This document shows positions 1 to 14,942 of a stretch of 64,000 bases of DNA, in pieces; position 1 is the first letter of the stretch; each line of letters starts with the position of its first letter. The stretch spans positions 23,416,501 to 23,480,500 of the forward strand of contig AP031352.1 in assembly GCA_037833965.1 (NCBI GenBank), given 5' to 3'. Made by a program: the position numbers and the translations under genes. The notes beneath the pieces were generated by a model, which saw only the letters and a program-made list of their open reading frames with translations, searched no databases and was not told the origin of the DNA. The DNA is from Marchantia polymorpha subsp. ruderalis. Its lineage: Eukaryota > Streptophyta > Marchantiopsida > Marchantiales > Marchantiaceae.

Positions 1-1659
1 AAGAATCAAGATGTTGAGCAAAATGATTGTCTAACTTTCTAACAATATTGATCATAAAATAATCATCTTGGTTGGAATGTGTGTGCGTACACAACGAGGA
101 GACTAATTCCATGGATTTACCTAAATCTGGTATCAGCGTTCTATCAAATCGTAGGTGGATGACTATACTGGCTCCAGCATCCTCTCACGATTACGAGGAT
201 AATGCAATTCATGTGAGTTTTTTCTCGGAAATACTTATCTGTAGTTCAATAATGATGAAGGGTTGTAGAAGGAGAATGGTCATTCATCTTACCCACGATA
301 GATGGGAAAGTTTTTTAATGCATTCCTGAAAAGTTTTCTTATCAACACGTAGTGTCCGCTGAAGTGGGCATCAGTAGGTACCAAATCAGACACAGAAATC
401 AGGACCAAGTAGATCCACATATTATTCAAGTCAATTGATATTTTTTCTTTGCTTTGGACGGTAGAAAACCTCTTGAGAAAGAGAGAGACAATGTTTACAA
501 ATCACCAGAGACTATTTCAAATTGAGCCAGAGAGTTATGATTTGACAATAACTTAATAGAGTCTTAGGGCGCGGAGAACATGAGCACCATGTCTATCCAG
601 AAGAGACCTAACAATCAGAAGGTAGGTGTTCGAATAGGTACGGATGTATCCTAAGCACAAAGGGACAGGAAATGGGATGGTGACACAAGACCACTCAGGA
701 CATAGCAAAGAGAAGCTGAGAGCTCGTTCTAACATACAGTTGACGGAAAACAGAAGTAGTTGGGAAGTTGAAATGGTGGGCAACAGACTCGATTGTGACT
801 CAATGCTTGGATGAAGACATGCATAAGATATGGACGGAAGGATGGACTTCGTTGTGGTGGGAGGGAGAAATATGTGTGGTTGGTGTAGTAATGGAACTGC
901 ATCAAATGTAAATCTACAATGGGACTATTTGTGTGAGAGAATAGTGGAATGGAGGGTGACACAATACCACCACTTCAGAAAGAATCACGCTGCCAACGCG
1001 GTAGCAATGGCGATGAGGATAGGGAGAAGGTACAACCATGACCTTTATTGAGATTGCTCACCACTCCAACAACCACGTACATACCGTTATTGGTTTCTCA
1101 TCGTTGTACTCGCATAAGAATGCAAGAAGAGTCAATCATGATATTTTAGTCGCATACTAGATTTTGCTAAAGTTCAAGATATCAAAACATGTGAAAATAA
1201 ACTTATAGATAGGTTGTATTGTGTATAAAAGAATCCTTTGACATATCAAATTTATTCTTTGAAACTCATTTTAAAAAATTCTATATGAATAGAGTGTTAT
1301 GTATTTATATACTTTTATACATTTACATCAATTTCATTCTTTCTAACACATTCAATCAACACTAAATCTTTCTTTTAAAAAAATAATATCACATAATGTT
1401 CACTTTTTGGAGTGAAATTATGGCTTAAAAATCATTCAATAAAAAAATTGAAACAAAATTTTATTCCAATTTCAAAATGTACTTGGATTAAAAAACTAAA
1501 CTTTAGCATGATTGTAAGATTTTAATTAAATCTTTTATGTTATTTTTTCATTGCTATAAATGTATCATTTAATTTCTTTAAACTCTAGTTAGATTATTTA
1601 CACCATTGCTTATATAATAGAGCATATTGTAGCTCTAATAACACAATTTAGGATATATT
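1..1659. other. Intergenic, no gene recognised
   Basis: The first 1.06 kb has mixed base composition and only short open frames on both strands, none of which I recognise. From about 1.1 kb the sequence becomes strongly AT-rich and holds no usable frame. The composition break suggests that the left part is a different kind of DNA, perhaps flank or old gene remnant, from the retroelement that follows. Confidence 0.4.
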
Positions 1660-2025
1660 TTTGAAACAATCTTTGTGTTTTGATCTTTAACTTCAATTAT
1701 TCAAACTTTTAGTTTTTTTGGTTGTTCAAAGTTTGCATTTAAAGAAATAAAAATCTAGAAAATGCAGCTAGAGCAATATGTGTTACGGGCTAAATCAAAC
1801 GTCAAATGTGTTAGTTGACAGCGTCATGTCAGCGATTTGTCTTTTTGTTAACGTTATCTGCCATGTCATCCATCCATTAGAAGTGTAATGAATAGCGAAG
1901 ATGAGAGATTATCTCTTTGTATTTGTTATGATTTATATATATAAAAAATCATTGTCGGTTTGTATCATATGTAGAGTTTATGTTTTCATCTTCGAGTGAA
2001 CTTCTCTCTAAACTTTAGTGTTATA
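1660..2025 (+). repeat. Degenerate 5' LTR of Ty3/gypsy element
   Basis: From about 1,790 to 2,025 this matches, in order, the solo LTRs at 23.1-23.85 kb: the GTGTTAGTTGACAGCGTCA block, the CCATGTCATCCATCCA block, a TATATATATAAA core-promoter block, then the TTCATCTTCGAGTGAACTTC block and an end GTGTTATA in place of GTGTTACA. The left edge near 1,660 is weak and rests mainly on the 363-408 bp length of the better copies. A possible decayed initiator-Met-tRNA primer-binding site (ATATCATATCAAACTTGT) follows directly. Confidence 0.6.
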
Positions 2026-5000
2026 ATAATATCATATCAAACTTGTCATTTACTTGAGTGTATAGAGGTTAACAGAAGTCATTTATTTGCATGTTGATAA
2101 TTCAACACCACATTAATCAATTTTTAATCTATTGAATATGCATCTTAGTTACATAAAGAAACATTATTTTTAATATGTATCTTGTTGGATGCAGATTTTA
2201 TGATTGGAGTGATGAAATCGAGAATGCCATTGATATATCCAATAATTAGTTATGTACCAACTTGCACCATATACATTCTATACTGAAATTTTGATGGATT
2301 TGAATCACAAATTGACATACTTAATGTGATTAAACATCTATGTAAAAATTGAAAACAATATATCAACAAAAGAGAATGTTAAAAGATTATGTAAAAAGTA
2401 TTTAAGATATTTTATAAAATCATTTACATCTTTTGTGATTCCTTTGTCATTATTCTTACTTTATATTAGAGTGAGTGTGCACAAGCATGAATACATCATT
2501 TGATATAAATGAGATTCTCAATTTAACCATGGCAAAAATGAAAAAAATGAAAAAAATGATAGTAGATTGATACACAAAACACTAAGTCATGAAAGATAAG
2601 ATCTTGGCATTTTAGAGAAAAAAAAACTTGGAGAAATGAAAGTTGAAACTCAAGTTTAACCAGAATCAACTATTTAGAATACATCAAATGCAAAAAGAAT
2701 ACATTTTCAAGAGATTGAAGATCAAACAATTTTTTTGTTTCAAATGAGGAAGTCATATAATGTGCAAGATTACAAAGAAAATAGATAGATGAAAGCTTTA
2801 GAGAAATGGATAATAAAGATGATTATTCATTTCTATGTTTTTGATTTTATAGCAAGAATGTTTAGAAGATCATGAGAACCCTATTTTACCAATAAAGTTC
2901 TTACACGATACACTAGATGAGAATAAATGCTTCCATTTCATGGATGGGACTGCAAGAATGATTTTTACAGAATTTTCAAACAAAGAGTATCTTTAAATTG
3001 CAAAAATAAATTTTGGAAAAAGAAAAGATATATTCATGGATACATTGAAAAATATTATGATCTTCAAATATATATTATGGATATGATGAATAAAAAGATT
3101 TCAATGTATTTAAAAGAAATTTGAAGGATTGTATTCGGAAGGTGTTGATAATAATATATCCATCCACAATGAATGAAGCAATTACAATTCCATAACAAAT
3201 TTTGAGTGCTTATGGTGTCACACATGAAGAATCATTAAATACATTTTGAGATACATTTAATTTTAGGTCAATGGAGTTCATAAATCTACGACGTTGAAAA
3301 ATTTTATGCATCAGTTTGAAGACCCAAATAATCCAAATCTTGGGATTTGGAATATATAAATGAGGAAGTTGAATTATTAGACGGACAAACTAAAGTGATA
3401 GAAATATTATCACGAAATGTAGAATTATCTAAAGATAGATACAAGGAGATAATTGAATGAAAGTTTTTTTTGCTTAGTTTGATATGAAGTCATACTTGAA
3501 ATGCCATGGATGAAGCAACATAATTTGGAGTTAGATTATAGAAGAAAAGTGATAATAAGTAGTGGTTGGAATATTTATGGAAATAAAATTAAACCTCACA
3601 CTAGTAATTTCTTCATCTTTGTGATAGATAAAACATCATTTACAAATGATGATTAATGTTTCCTTGAATTTATAAGAGATATTGTATCCACTTGACAAAT
3701 TTACATTTTGAATTACTTTAGAGATATTTTTATGGATAAAAAGATATTTTTTAATATGATCTACCTACATTATTATCATCAAAGAGTCAAATAGATCACA
3801 AGATTGAACTAATATCTAAAAGCATACAAACATGAAAAGTTCTGTATTGTTTGGCTATAAACAAATTGGAAGAATGTAAAGTTCAAATAAAATAAAGGTT
3901 TAGCAAAGGATTTATTCAACGAAGAGTTTTATCTTATGAAATTCCATTGTTATTTGTAAAGAAAAAAGATGTACCATTAGAATATGTCTCAAATATTATG
4001 AGTTGAAACATTAAAAAGTGAAAACAAATATCCATTACCTTGTATTGATTATTTGTTTGATCAATTTTAAATAATAATGTACTTCACCAAACTAATTTAA
4101 AGAGCGGCTACAATCATATTTAAATTACAGATGAAGATATCTACAAGATTGCTTTTTGTTCTAGATATGATTTTTTTTTTAAATCTACTGATGCATTTTG
4201 GTTTCATTAATGCAATAATTAGATTCATAAAATAGATGAACAATATCTTTTGTTCTTATCTAAATAATTTTTTTATTAGTGTTTTAATTGATACATTCGT
4301 GTATAGAAAAACTTTGAGTGATTATAGTATTAAATTACAAGAATTCCTTCAAGTTTTGAGAGAATGTGAATCTTTTGTTTAATCTTCAAAGTGCAAATAT
4401 GACAAGTTAGAAATAGATTACTTGGATCATATAATTATAATCGTAGGAATTCAAAAAAAGAATAAGAAGATAAAAAACATTTAGAATTAAATAAAAATTT
4501 AGTATTTTATTTAATTATTAAGTTTTCTAGATCTCATTGGATTTTATTATAGATTTGTGAAAGGTTTTGACCAAAACCGTTCACAAATATTGAGAGATAA
4601 CCTTTCATCTGTCTAGCTCAGACACTAACATCCATAATAGAAAAATGTCAAAAATAAAAATGGATGACAGTTCAAGAATTAATGTTTAAAGCATTGAAAA
4701 ATGATTTGTTACACACATCTATTCTCAAATGGTATGATTTTACGAGCTTTATCAAGTTGACTATTAACACATCATTTATAATTGTGAAAGTCATACTTCA
4801 ACAATAACGGAAGAATGTATGGTATTCAATTTTCTTAAATTTTTGAAAGTTAGTGGCGGCATAATAAAATTATCACACAATAGAATAAAAGTGATAAACC
4901 ATTGCGTTGGCAACAAAACACTAGAAATATTACTTGAATGATAAGAAGTTTGTGGTTGAGATCAATTATAAATTTTTGGTTCATTTGAAAATTGAGAAAA

Positions 5001-6549
5001 ATCTGTCTAAATAACAAACTCAATCAAAAGAGTAGCATCAACACTTCAATAAGAATATAATGTATGTGGAAGTCAAGAAATAACTTGTGAATGCTTTCAC
5101 ATGCATGGTTTTTTAAATCATGTTGCAGAAATGAAAATTCAAAGTAATTGATGAAGCAAGATGATAAAATCTACAAAGTAGATGAAAAAATCATTAGAGC
5201 ACTACAAAAAAGTAAGTTAGAGAAGTCTCTATGTTTGACATTCTATAAATAACGCATATGGATTCCACAAGATAACAAATTGTGTATAATGATTGTAGAC
5301 AAAAGTCATGATATGTCATATGCTAGTGAAAAAAATTGTAGAGAAAAAACAACAAATGTATTATTGGTCCAAAACAAAAAAACATATAAAGGCTTACGAT
5401 TAAAGATGTAATGCTTGTCAAAAAAATTGAAATAAGAAAAATATTGATGTTTATTAGGAGTTTCTGCACAGAAATGTGTCATCATGAATCTCATTTGTGA
5501 ATTATCAAAAGTTTTGTTAGAAAATGATATAGTGATTTTTGTGAACAAATTAAACAAGATGATTTATATTAGATCAATCACACAAACAAATCAACTCCAT
5601 AACTAGTTCAATTGTATCGGGATGCAATTTTTATGAATTATGCATTAACCAAAGTGTTAATCACAGATAGACTTACTCACTTCACAATTTATTTTGCAAA
5701 ACTTTGTTTAGTTTTTTCAACAAAACTAATCATATCAATGATTTATTATTTAAATTGTTGGTCAAATAGAACTGTAGAGTATATGCTACAATCATTCTAA
5801 TATGAATGTTTATAGAAGAAAAAAAAAGTGTAACATACTTTTGAATCTTGTGGAATTTGCATATAAGAAATCTCTTAATGCACTCACAAAAGTATATTTA
5901 TGTTATCTCATGTACAATGTTCATCCTATTTCTCTTTTAAGTTTGATGCAATTTTTGAAAGAAAAGTAATTTTCAAAGTTGTAACATTCCATGAGTTTGT
6001 GAAACATATTCAGGGAGAACAATTTCATGCAAATGAGAAGTTGTTAATAGCTCAAAATTAGCAAAAAACAACATACAAATGTAGAGAGTTCCTTTTGGAA
6101 TTAAGATATCATGTTTGATAATCTACAATCTAATCATGTTTCTTGTGGTAACATCAAAGTTTAGGCATAGGTTCATTGGTTCATTCTGGATTTGAAATAT
6201 GTTGGTTAAATGTCTTATAAGTTAAAACTCTTGTCACATATGAAAACAGATTTGGTATTTATGTGTCACGATTGCAAAAATATATAGCATAACCAAAACA
6301 AATCATCAACCAACCATCACCACTTCATTTTCTTATATTGATAGTTATCACAAGGATTAGAGAATATACTCAAGAAACATATTTGAGTTCATAAATATTC
6401 TAAAGTAGAATATTTGATTCAATGGAAATGTTATCCATAATAGGAATCAATTTGGAATTCAATTGAAAATTTAGCAAATGTATCTTTGATCGTTAAATAG
6501 ATCAATCCTATGTAGAACAAAAATGTTGCATCTTAAAAATAGAATATTT
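2026..6549 (+). pseudogene. Decayed Ty3/gypsy gag-pol
   Basis: Conceptual translation across many stops and frameshifts recovers gypsy pol in canonical order. A protease-end motif resembling YDVILGMPW lies near 3,480-3,550. Reverse transcriptase follows at about 3,940-4,460: LFVKKKD, KYPLPCIDYLFDQ, then SGYNHI with TDEDIYKIAFCSRY, and SKCKYDKLEIDYLDHII. An RNase H end with KKFVVEIN sits near 4,940. Integrase lies at about 5,200-5,940, with QDNKLCIMIVD, NDIVIFVNKLNKM and ITDRLTHFT. Integrase after RT and RNase H identifies Ty3/gypsy rather than Ty1/copia. An open 65-codon piece at 2,927-3,124 lies where gag is expected, but I do not recognise it. Replacement of G and C by A and T is pervasive, as expected for an old methylated copy losing cytosines by deamination. 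It cannot encode a working protein. Confidence 0.8.
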
Positions 6550-7448
6550 TATAAACATCTTTAGTTAATTAAAACTAAAACAAATATTATTCAAGATTGA
6601 ATAGAATAGATGATTGATGTATATCTATAGTGCAATGCGATTAATCTGTGTGTTGATTGAGTGTGTTAGTTCAGAACAATACTCGATCAAACCATATGCT
6701 TGTCAATTAAAGATTGAATGTACTCATTAGTGTGATTGTTGAGAATGACAAATTAACAATCTGTGTGCTTGTGAGATATATTTGGAGAAATTTGCTTGAT
6801 GGGACCCCATCAGAACGTTGATTTGAAGGGACCCAATAAGCTACATTTTATCCGATGGGAACCTTCTGACGGCAATTCAGTCCACCGTCACCGATGTTCT
6901 ACTGCGAGTTCTTGTAATTGCTTTCAAAACGAGCTACGAAAAACACCAAGGCTCTTTGTTGAAAAGTGAAATGCTCTTCACGGACCAAAATGAGCAACTT
7001 ACATGATTTCGACCAAGAGATTTAGAAAAAAAAGCAAGGAGTAAGTAGATTATGCCTAAACATTATAACTGTAAAATCATTATGGAACTCAAGAAATTGG
7101 ACTCTTCCACGATGTAAATTGGGAGCCATGGAAAATCTGATTAACTTAAATTCGGGAAGGAATTTTTTTTTTCATTGAATTGGAAACAAATCAGTTACAA
7201 GAACATAACTGTGACCCGTCAGAGTGCTCCCATCGGGTAAAATGGAACTTATTGGATCCCATCAAACAGTCAGCCTTCTGATGAGGTACCATCAAGCAAA
7301 TTTCTCATATATTTGCAATGTCATCAATGTTTCAAGAATGTATTGGATATTGGAAAAAATGTTTTATTTTTGTATTATATTCAAAATGACTATGTAAATT
7401 AGGATAAAAATATTTTGAGTAGATTTATCTCTAATCTCTAGTGTTATA
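6550..7448 (+). repeat. 3' LTR of gypsy element, split by MITE
   Basis: The left end reads TATAAACATCTTTAGTTAAT, matching the TGTAACCATCTTTAGTTAGT start of the solo LTRs at 23 kb. The right end reads CTCTAGTGTTATA against CTAGTGTTACA. Removing the 522-bp insertion at 6,785-7,306 and one 9-bp duplication leaves about 368 bp, close to the 363-bp length of the outer solo LTR. With the 5' LTR near 1,660-2,025 this makes a complete but dead retrotransposon of about 5.8 kb. Confidence 0.7.
6785..7306. mobile_element. Mutator-type MITE with 9-bp TSD
   Basis: This 522-bp element has long terminal inverted repeats. Both ends begin GAGAAATTTGCTTGATGG (18 bp identical), and similarity continues for about 90 bp, including CCAATAAG, CATTTTA and CCGATGGGA blocks. 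It is flanked by a perfect 9-bp direct repeat, ATATATTTG, at 6,776-6,784 and 7,307-7,315. A 9-bp target duplication with long TIRs is the hallmark of Mutator-like elements. No coding frame is present inside, so it is non-autonomous. It is clearly less decayed than the retrotransposon LTR it landed in. Confidence 0.85.
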
Positions 7449-8777
7449 ATTGAAATTCATTATAGTTTTTATATCATTATTTCATCAAATCGGATGATAG
7501 AATCAAAAGAAGATGATTTGACCTTCATATAAACTAAGATCAATGAATATATGGAACATATTTATAGAGTATTGTACCAAACAAAATATACGTTGTTGAT
7601 AATATAGAATGAACAAAAGTAATATCCACATAATTTTTCAATTTGAAAAATTTTTCTTTCAATTTAAAAGTTTCACTTGATTATTCACAAGAAATTTATA
7701 TTTTGTATATTTATTAATATGTTTTAATATTATAAACTCAAAATAGAATTTCAGTAAATTTAATATTATGTAAATTATTGTAGGTGAAAGTTATATTTTG
7801 TTCGCTGCATGTAGCAATAAAAAAAGTCAAATATTAGATGATTAATTTTTTTATGCAGCGAAGTAACAATCAGTAAACATGCAAGTGAGTAGATGGATTT
7901 TAGTGGATTAATCAAGTTTACTATGTTCAATTTCAGTAACGTTGAAAGTGTTTGCGGTGTGTAACTTTTTTTCCTTCTCCACCAAGCTGGATTATTTATT
8001 TTTATTCTGTGTTGACATTTTACTGCACTATAGATATACAAGTTACTTTTTTCTTTCCAGAGATATTGTACTGAGACGAAATTTCTTTCAACTTCCAAAT
8101 TGTTACATTTCTTTCATTAGATTGATTCTACTAGATATTGGATTCATTATTTATATTCACTTTCTTATCTGACTTATTTCTCTTCTCTATTTCATGCGCA
8201 TGTTTTCCTTTAAAAAGGATAGTTAGAGATTATTTATTTTATAATTTTCATTCTAAATAACGTTTATCTATTTTGAAGATTTTTCATACTTTACTCACAA
8301 TATGGGAACTTACTATGTTCAGCATTTTCAACATAAGCATAGTAGGGAATAAAGCTACAAACGACATCAATAATGCAAAAATACCAGTTTCATACCAGCC
8401 GCTATAATTCTAAAAAGTACGAAATCAGCAAACTTCACAAATCGTTCGCATCTCCTGACGGAATTTTAGAAACATTCGAAATTTACTGCTGCAATGGTCG
8501 GAATGCACAACGACCGATTGCCGTTTACACAAATTCTTATTCCATTGTTGTCGTCGGATTGACAAGCTGCCCATACGTTGAAAGAAGTCGAAATTTCGGC
8601 ATGATGGAGAACCTGTTGGAAATGGATGCCGCCCTGAAAGTATCATCCGATCTGGGAAGAGAATTGATCTGTGACGGGCCTGAATTGACTAAGGCCCAGG
8701 GAGCTATATTCCTTCCACGGACGAGTAAAGTACAAGTAATCTACACTTCAGACCCTGCGTCCTGTGCTCTCATTCCT
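7449..8777. other. Intergenic, 3' flank of GapB
   Basis: AT-rich sequence up to about 8.35 kb, then more balanced sequence up to the GapB stop codon. No gene is supported. The part nearest 8,778 should contain the GapB 3' UTR. An open plus-strand frame covering 8,373-8,945 is antisense to the last GapB exon and is not called. Confidence 0.5.
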
Positions 8778-12263
<3,486 letters not shown>

Positions 12264-12870
12264 TGTTTCAGCTCACACGACAGCAGCTCGTTCGTCTCTG
12301 GAGCGAGCGTGTGTAGCTGCAGCACTGAGGCACTGAGTCGTGCGCAGTTCGATTTTGTGCGAGCCCGCAGCAGCTCCAAACGGGGCCGTGGATATTTTCG
12401 CACCTGAATCCGCTTTCCGATACCGTCCACATCCTGTCATGGCCCTTGTCTGCTTTACTCGACGAAGGAAAAGGACTCCAGCTTCGACTTTTCGTGAGAT
12501 CCCTCCACTACAGCCAGAGGTTGAATCCGGATGCCGGATCAAGCGGTCCAGCTCGGAGCTGAGGGATTATCCCGATCCAGTGCCACAATCGGATCAAGGC
12601 GTACCTCAGCGTGCCAAGGGCGTGACTGCGAATCATGTGTGGCGAGGGGTTTGTTTGATTGCTGGTGGAGACTCGTATTTTCATATTACGCTCAGGGATG
12701 GCACAATTATGGATGGAATATGGTTGGATTTGAGGCTGTGATGAAGCAGAGGGGGATAGTGAGAGCCAGAATAGCCATAGGCTGTTGAAAAGGTCGGATG
12801 AGGATTGGGAGAATGAGATATGAAGAAAGTGTCTCGCCACACACGTGGCAGCCATAGCCTGGAGTATCGA
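12264..12870 (-). promoter_or_regulatory. Probable GapB promoter/5' leader
   Basis: This is the region upstream of the GapB start codon. It contains a G-box, CACGTG, at 12,842-12,847 in the context CACGTGGC, and an I-box-like GGATAATCC on the minus strand at 12,563-12,571. G-box and GATAA elements are typical of light-regulated nuclear photosynthesis genes. No clear TATA box or transcription start could be placed by eye, so the extent is a guess. Confidence 0.35.
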
Positions 12871-13640
12871 TCTCGCAGCCTGCCGGACCTCGAGCACAGC
12901 GGCACCACCGTGCACACGCGAACATTCCTGCAGATTGCAGTCCTCCACGCGCATGTCATTCCGTGTCATGTGCCCTCTCCCACAACCTTGGATCTCCAGA
13001 TTCCGGCAGCCTTTTTCTGAAATGCTGACCTTGAAACCATTTTGCGGTTCTCTTATTTCGGCAGCTCTAAATGCTCCTCACCCATGCCACTCCCCTTAAA
13101 TGCTCGTGCCTGCTCTTAATCGGGATTTTATGTACGGACTATTTCCATATCCAGGTATCTGATAAAGATGACGCGTGCTTTTCATCGAGGGCTATCCTCG
13201 AAGTCAAGAGAGTCGCAGAATCTGTTTGGGGGGAAGGCTGTCCCTTGAGCTCCGTCAGGTTTCATCCTCCAGGGGTGATGTGATTCGCTGCATAGAGCTC
13301 CAGATTGTTGTTAGTTTCTCTTCCACAGTTGGTATATATCCTCTCACTCGCCAAGATGGAATATGATGAGTCCTGTTCTTGGCAGCCAATCTACACATGC
13401 AGTTGTTCCACTTTCTCCCGCACACGATATTGCTGCGTGGATGCTGTTATCTTCGTGAAGGTCCTTTCCTGTCTTCCGAAGTGTGCAAGGAGAAAAACCG
13501 ATAGCAGTTATGTTAGAAGAGTGCACATTCAGTTTCTTCCTATAAATACCGCAAAGTTCGTGAGGTAAACAGATGGAACTTTACATAGTAAAATTATTTA
13601 TCAGAATAGGTTTAAGTAGGAAGCTACTCACTTCGTAGAC
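12871..13640. other. Intergenic, nothing recognised
   Basis: Balanced base composition with short open frames on the plus strand at 13,071-13,568 that match nothing I know. This could be distal GapB promoter or a non-coding transcript linked to the hairpin that follows. Confidence 0.4.
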
Positions 13641-13650
13641 CTTGTCATAT

Positions 13651-13793
13651 CGTTGTCAGGCAAACAGCTTGAGGCTCAACTGTGCATTATTGGGTTATTT
13701 ATTAAACCGCAAAACCGTGGAGGGTAAATCTGTATGCATGCAGATTTAATTCTCAGTCCACGATCGAGCCTCATGTTGTGGGGCCTGACAATG
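13651..13793. ncRNA. Long miRNA-precursor-like hairpin
   Basis: Arms at 13,651-13,684 and 13,759-13,793 pair over about 34 nt, with G:U wobbles, a few mismatches and one bulge. Shared core blocks are TTGTCAGGC and TGAGGCTC. The roughly 75-nt loop contains a second near-palindrome, AAATCTGTATGCATGCAGATTT-like, at 13,726-13,747. Arm length, imperfect pairing and intergenic position fit a plant MIRNA foldback, but I do not recognise a known miRNA family. The strand is unknown because both strands fold. A small inverted-repeat transposon remnant is the main alternative. Confidence 0.35.
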
Positions 13794-13799
13794 GCATGT

Positions 13800-14942
13800 A
13801 TGCAGTTCGTGTATCACCAAAGTAAAATTAGAAAGCGGTCGGCGCAGATTACACAGAGAAAATGATCCACAAACCCGACATTAGTGGAAGATAAATATCT
13901 TTCTCAGATCTCAAAGCTCGGATTTGAACGTGGGAATTAAACTTAGCGGCATACGCCACAGGTCGGTCACCAGCACCCAGAGAAACATTTACAGCTATGG
14001 CAGGATACCTTATAAAGGTGGGAGTTCTCAAATTAAGGTTCAATCGCTGAAGGATGTCAAATCCGAAACAAGTCGTGATTAGAAATGCGTATCCATGGCA
14101 TTTGACTTTTTAGCGACTAGAGCAACAAGGGAAAGCTGTCTCAGAAACGAGGGAATCTTTTACTGCGCTCAGTAACTTGGTGAGAAGTTATCTGTGAAAG
14201 GTCGACCACAACGGGTAAAACATCGGCCGAACATCGAGACTCCAATAACGTACAAAACAATTTATAATAGAAAAACGTTACGGTATTGTTCAAGTTCAAC
14301 CTGGGTGATACATGTACCCTATCCGTCTCCCTCCGCCAGTTGTCAGAATAAACTATTTGAGTCCTTACTTGACAGTAATTCGATAGACATAATAAGCCAA
14401 ACATACCAACAGGTGTGTTGAACAGAAGCTTCTTTTCTTGCCAGTGTACACTTTAATCGATACTTAATTTTATGATACAGTCTCCTACTAAAATTCAGGA
14501 TCCGAGGTACAGAGGCTTGTTTCGTTTCTGCTGCCTTCGTCGAAATCCCGTGAGACAACAACAGGCAAACTACATTCCTTCCTTGGTGGTCTAGACAACT
14601 TACTAAGCTGAATTTCCACCAGGAGTAAGACAGTAAGTTGCAAATCTGATTTCTCAAGCGGTCTGGTGTTGCAAGCTATAAAATGTTTGCTCTTGTCCCT
14701 CAATAAGAATCTATCGAGACACTAGTTCTGTGACATCGGTGAAACAACCTTTCATACACCAGTGTGCCCTCACACATGTAACGAAACTGTTCTCCGTGAA
14801 GACCAATTAGTAGGTGCTAGGGTTGAAAATAATCACACATGTCTCATTTAATCTATCTACAAAGGGGTAAACCAAACTCCCTTGCAAGGCATGTGGCAGT
14901 CGTATTTACTTGGGCCTTGCTGCAACTCTGACGTCCAGAGTC
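13800..14942. other. Intergenic, 3' flank of AAF-like gene
   Basis: No conserved frame is seen. The 3' UTR of the minus-strand gene ending at 14,943 should lie in the right part of this stretch. Short open frames at 14,141-14,657 are unrecognised. Confidence 0.4.
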
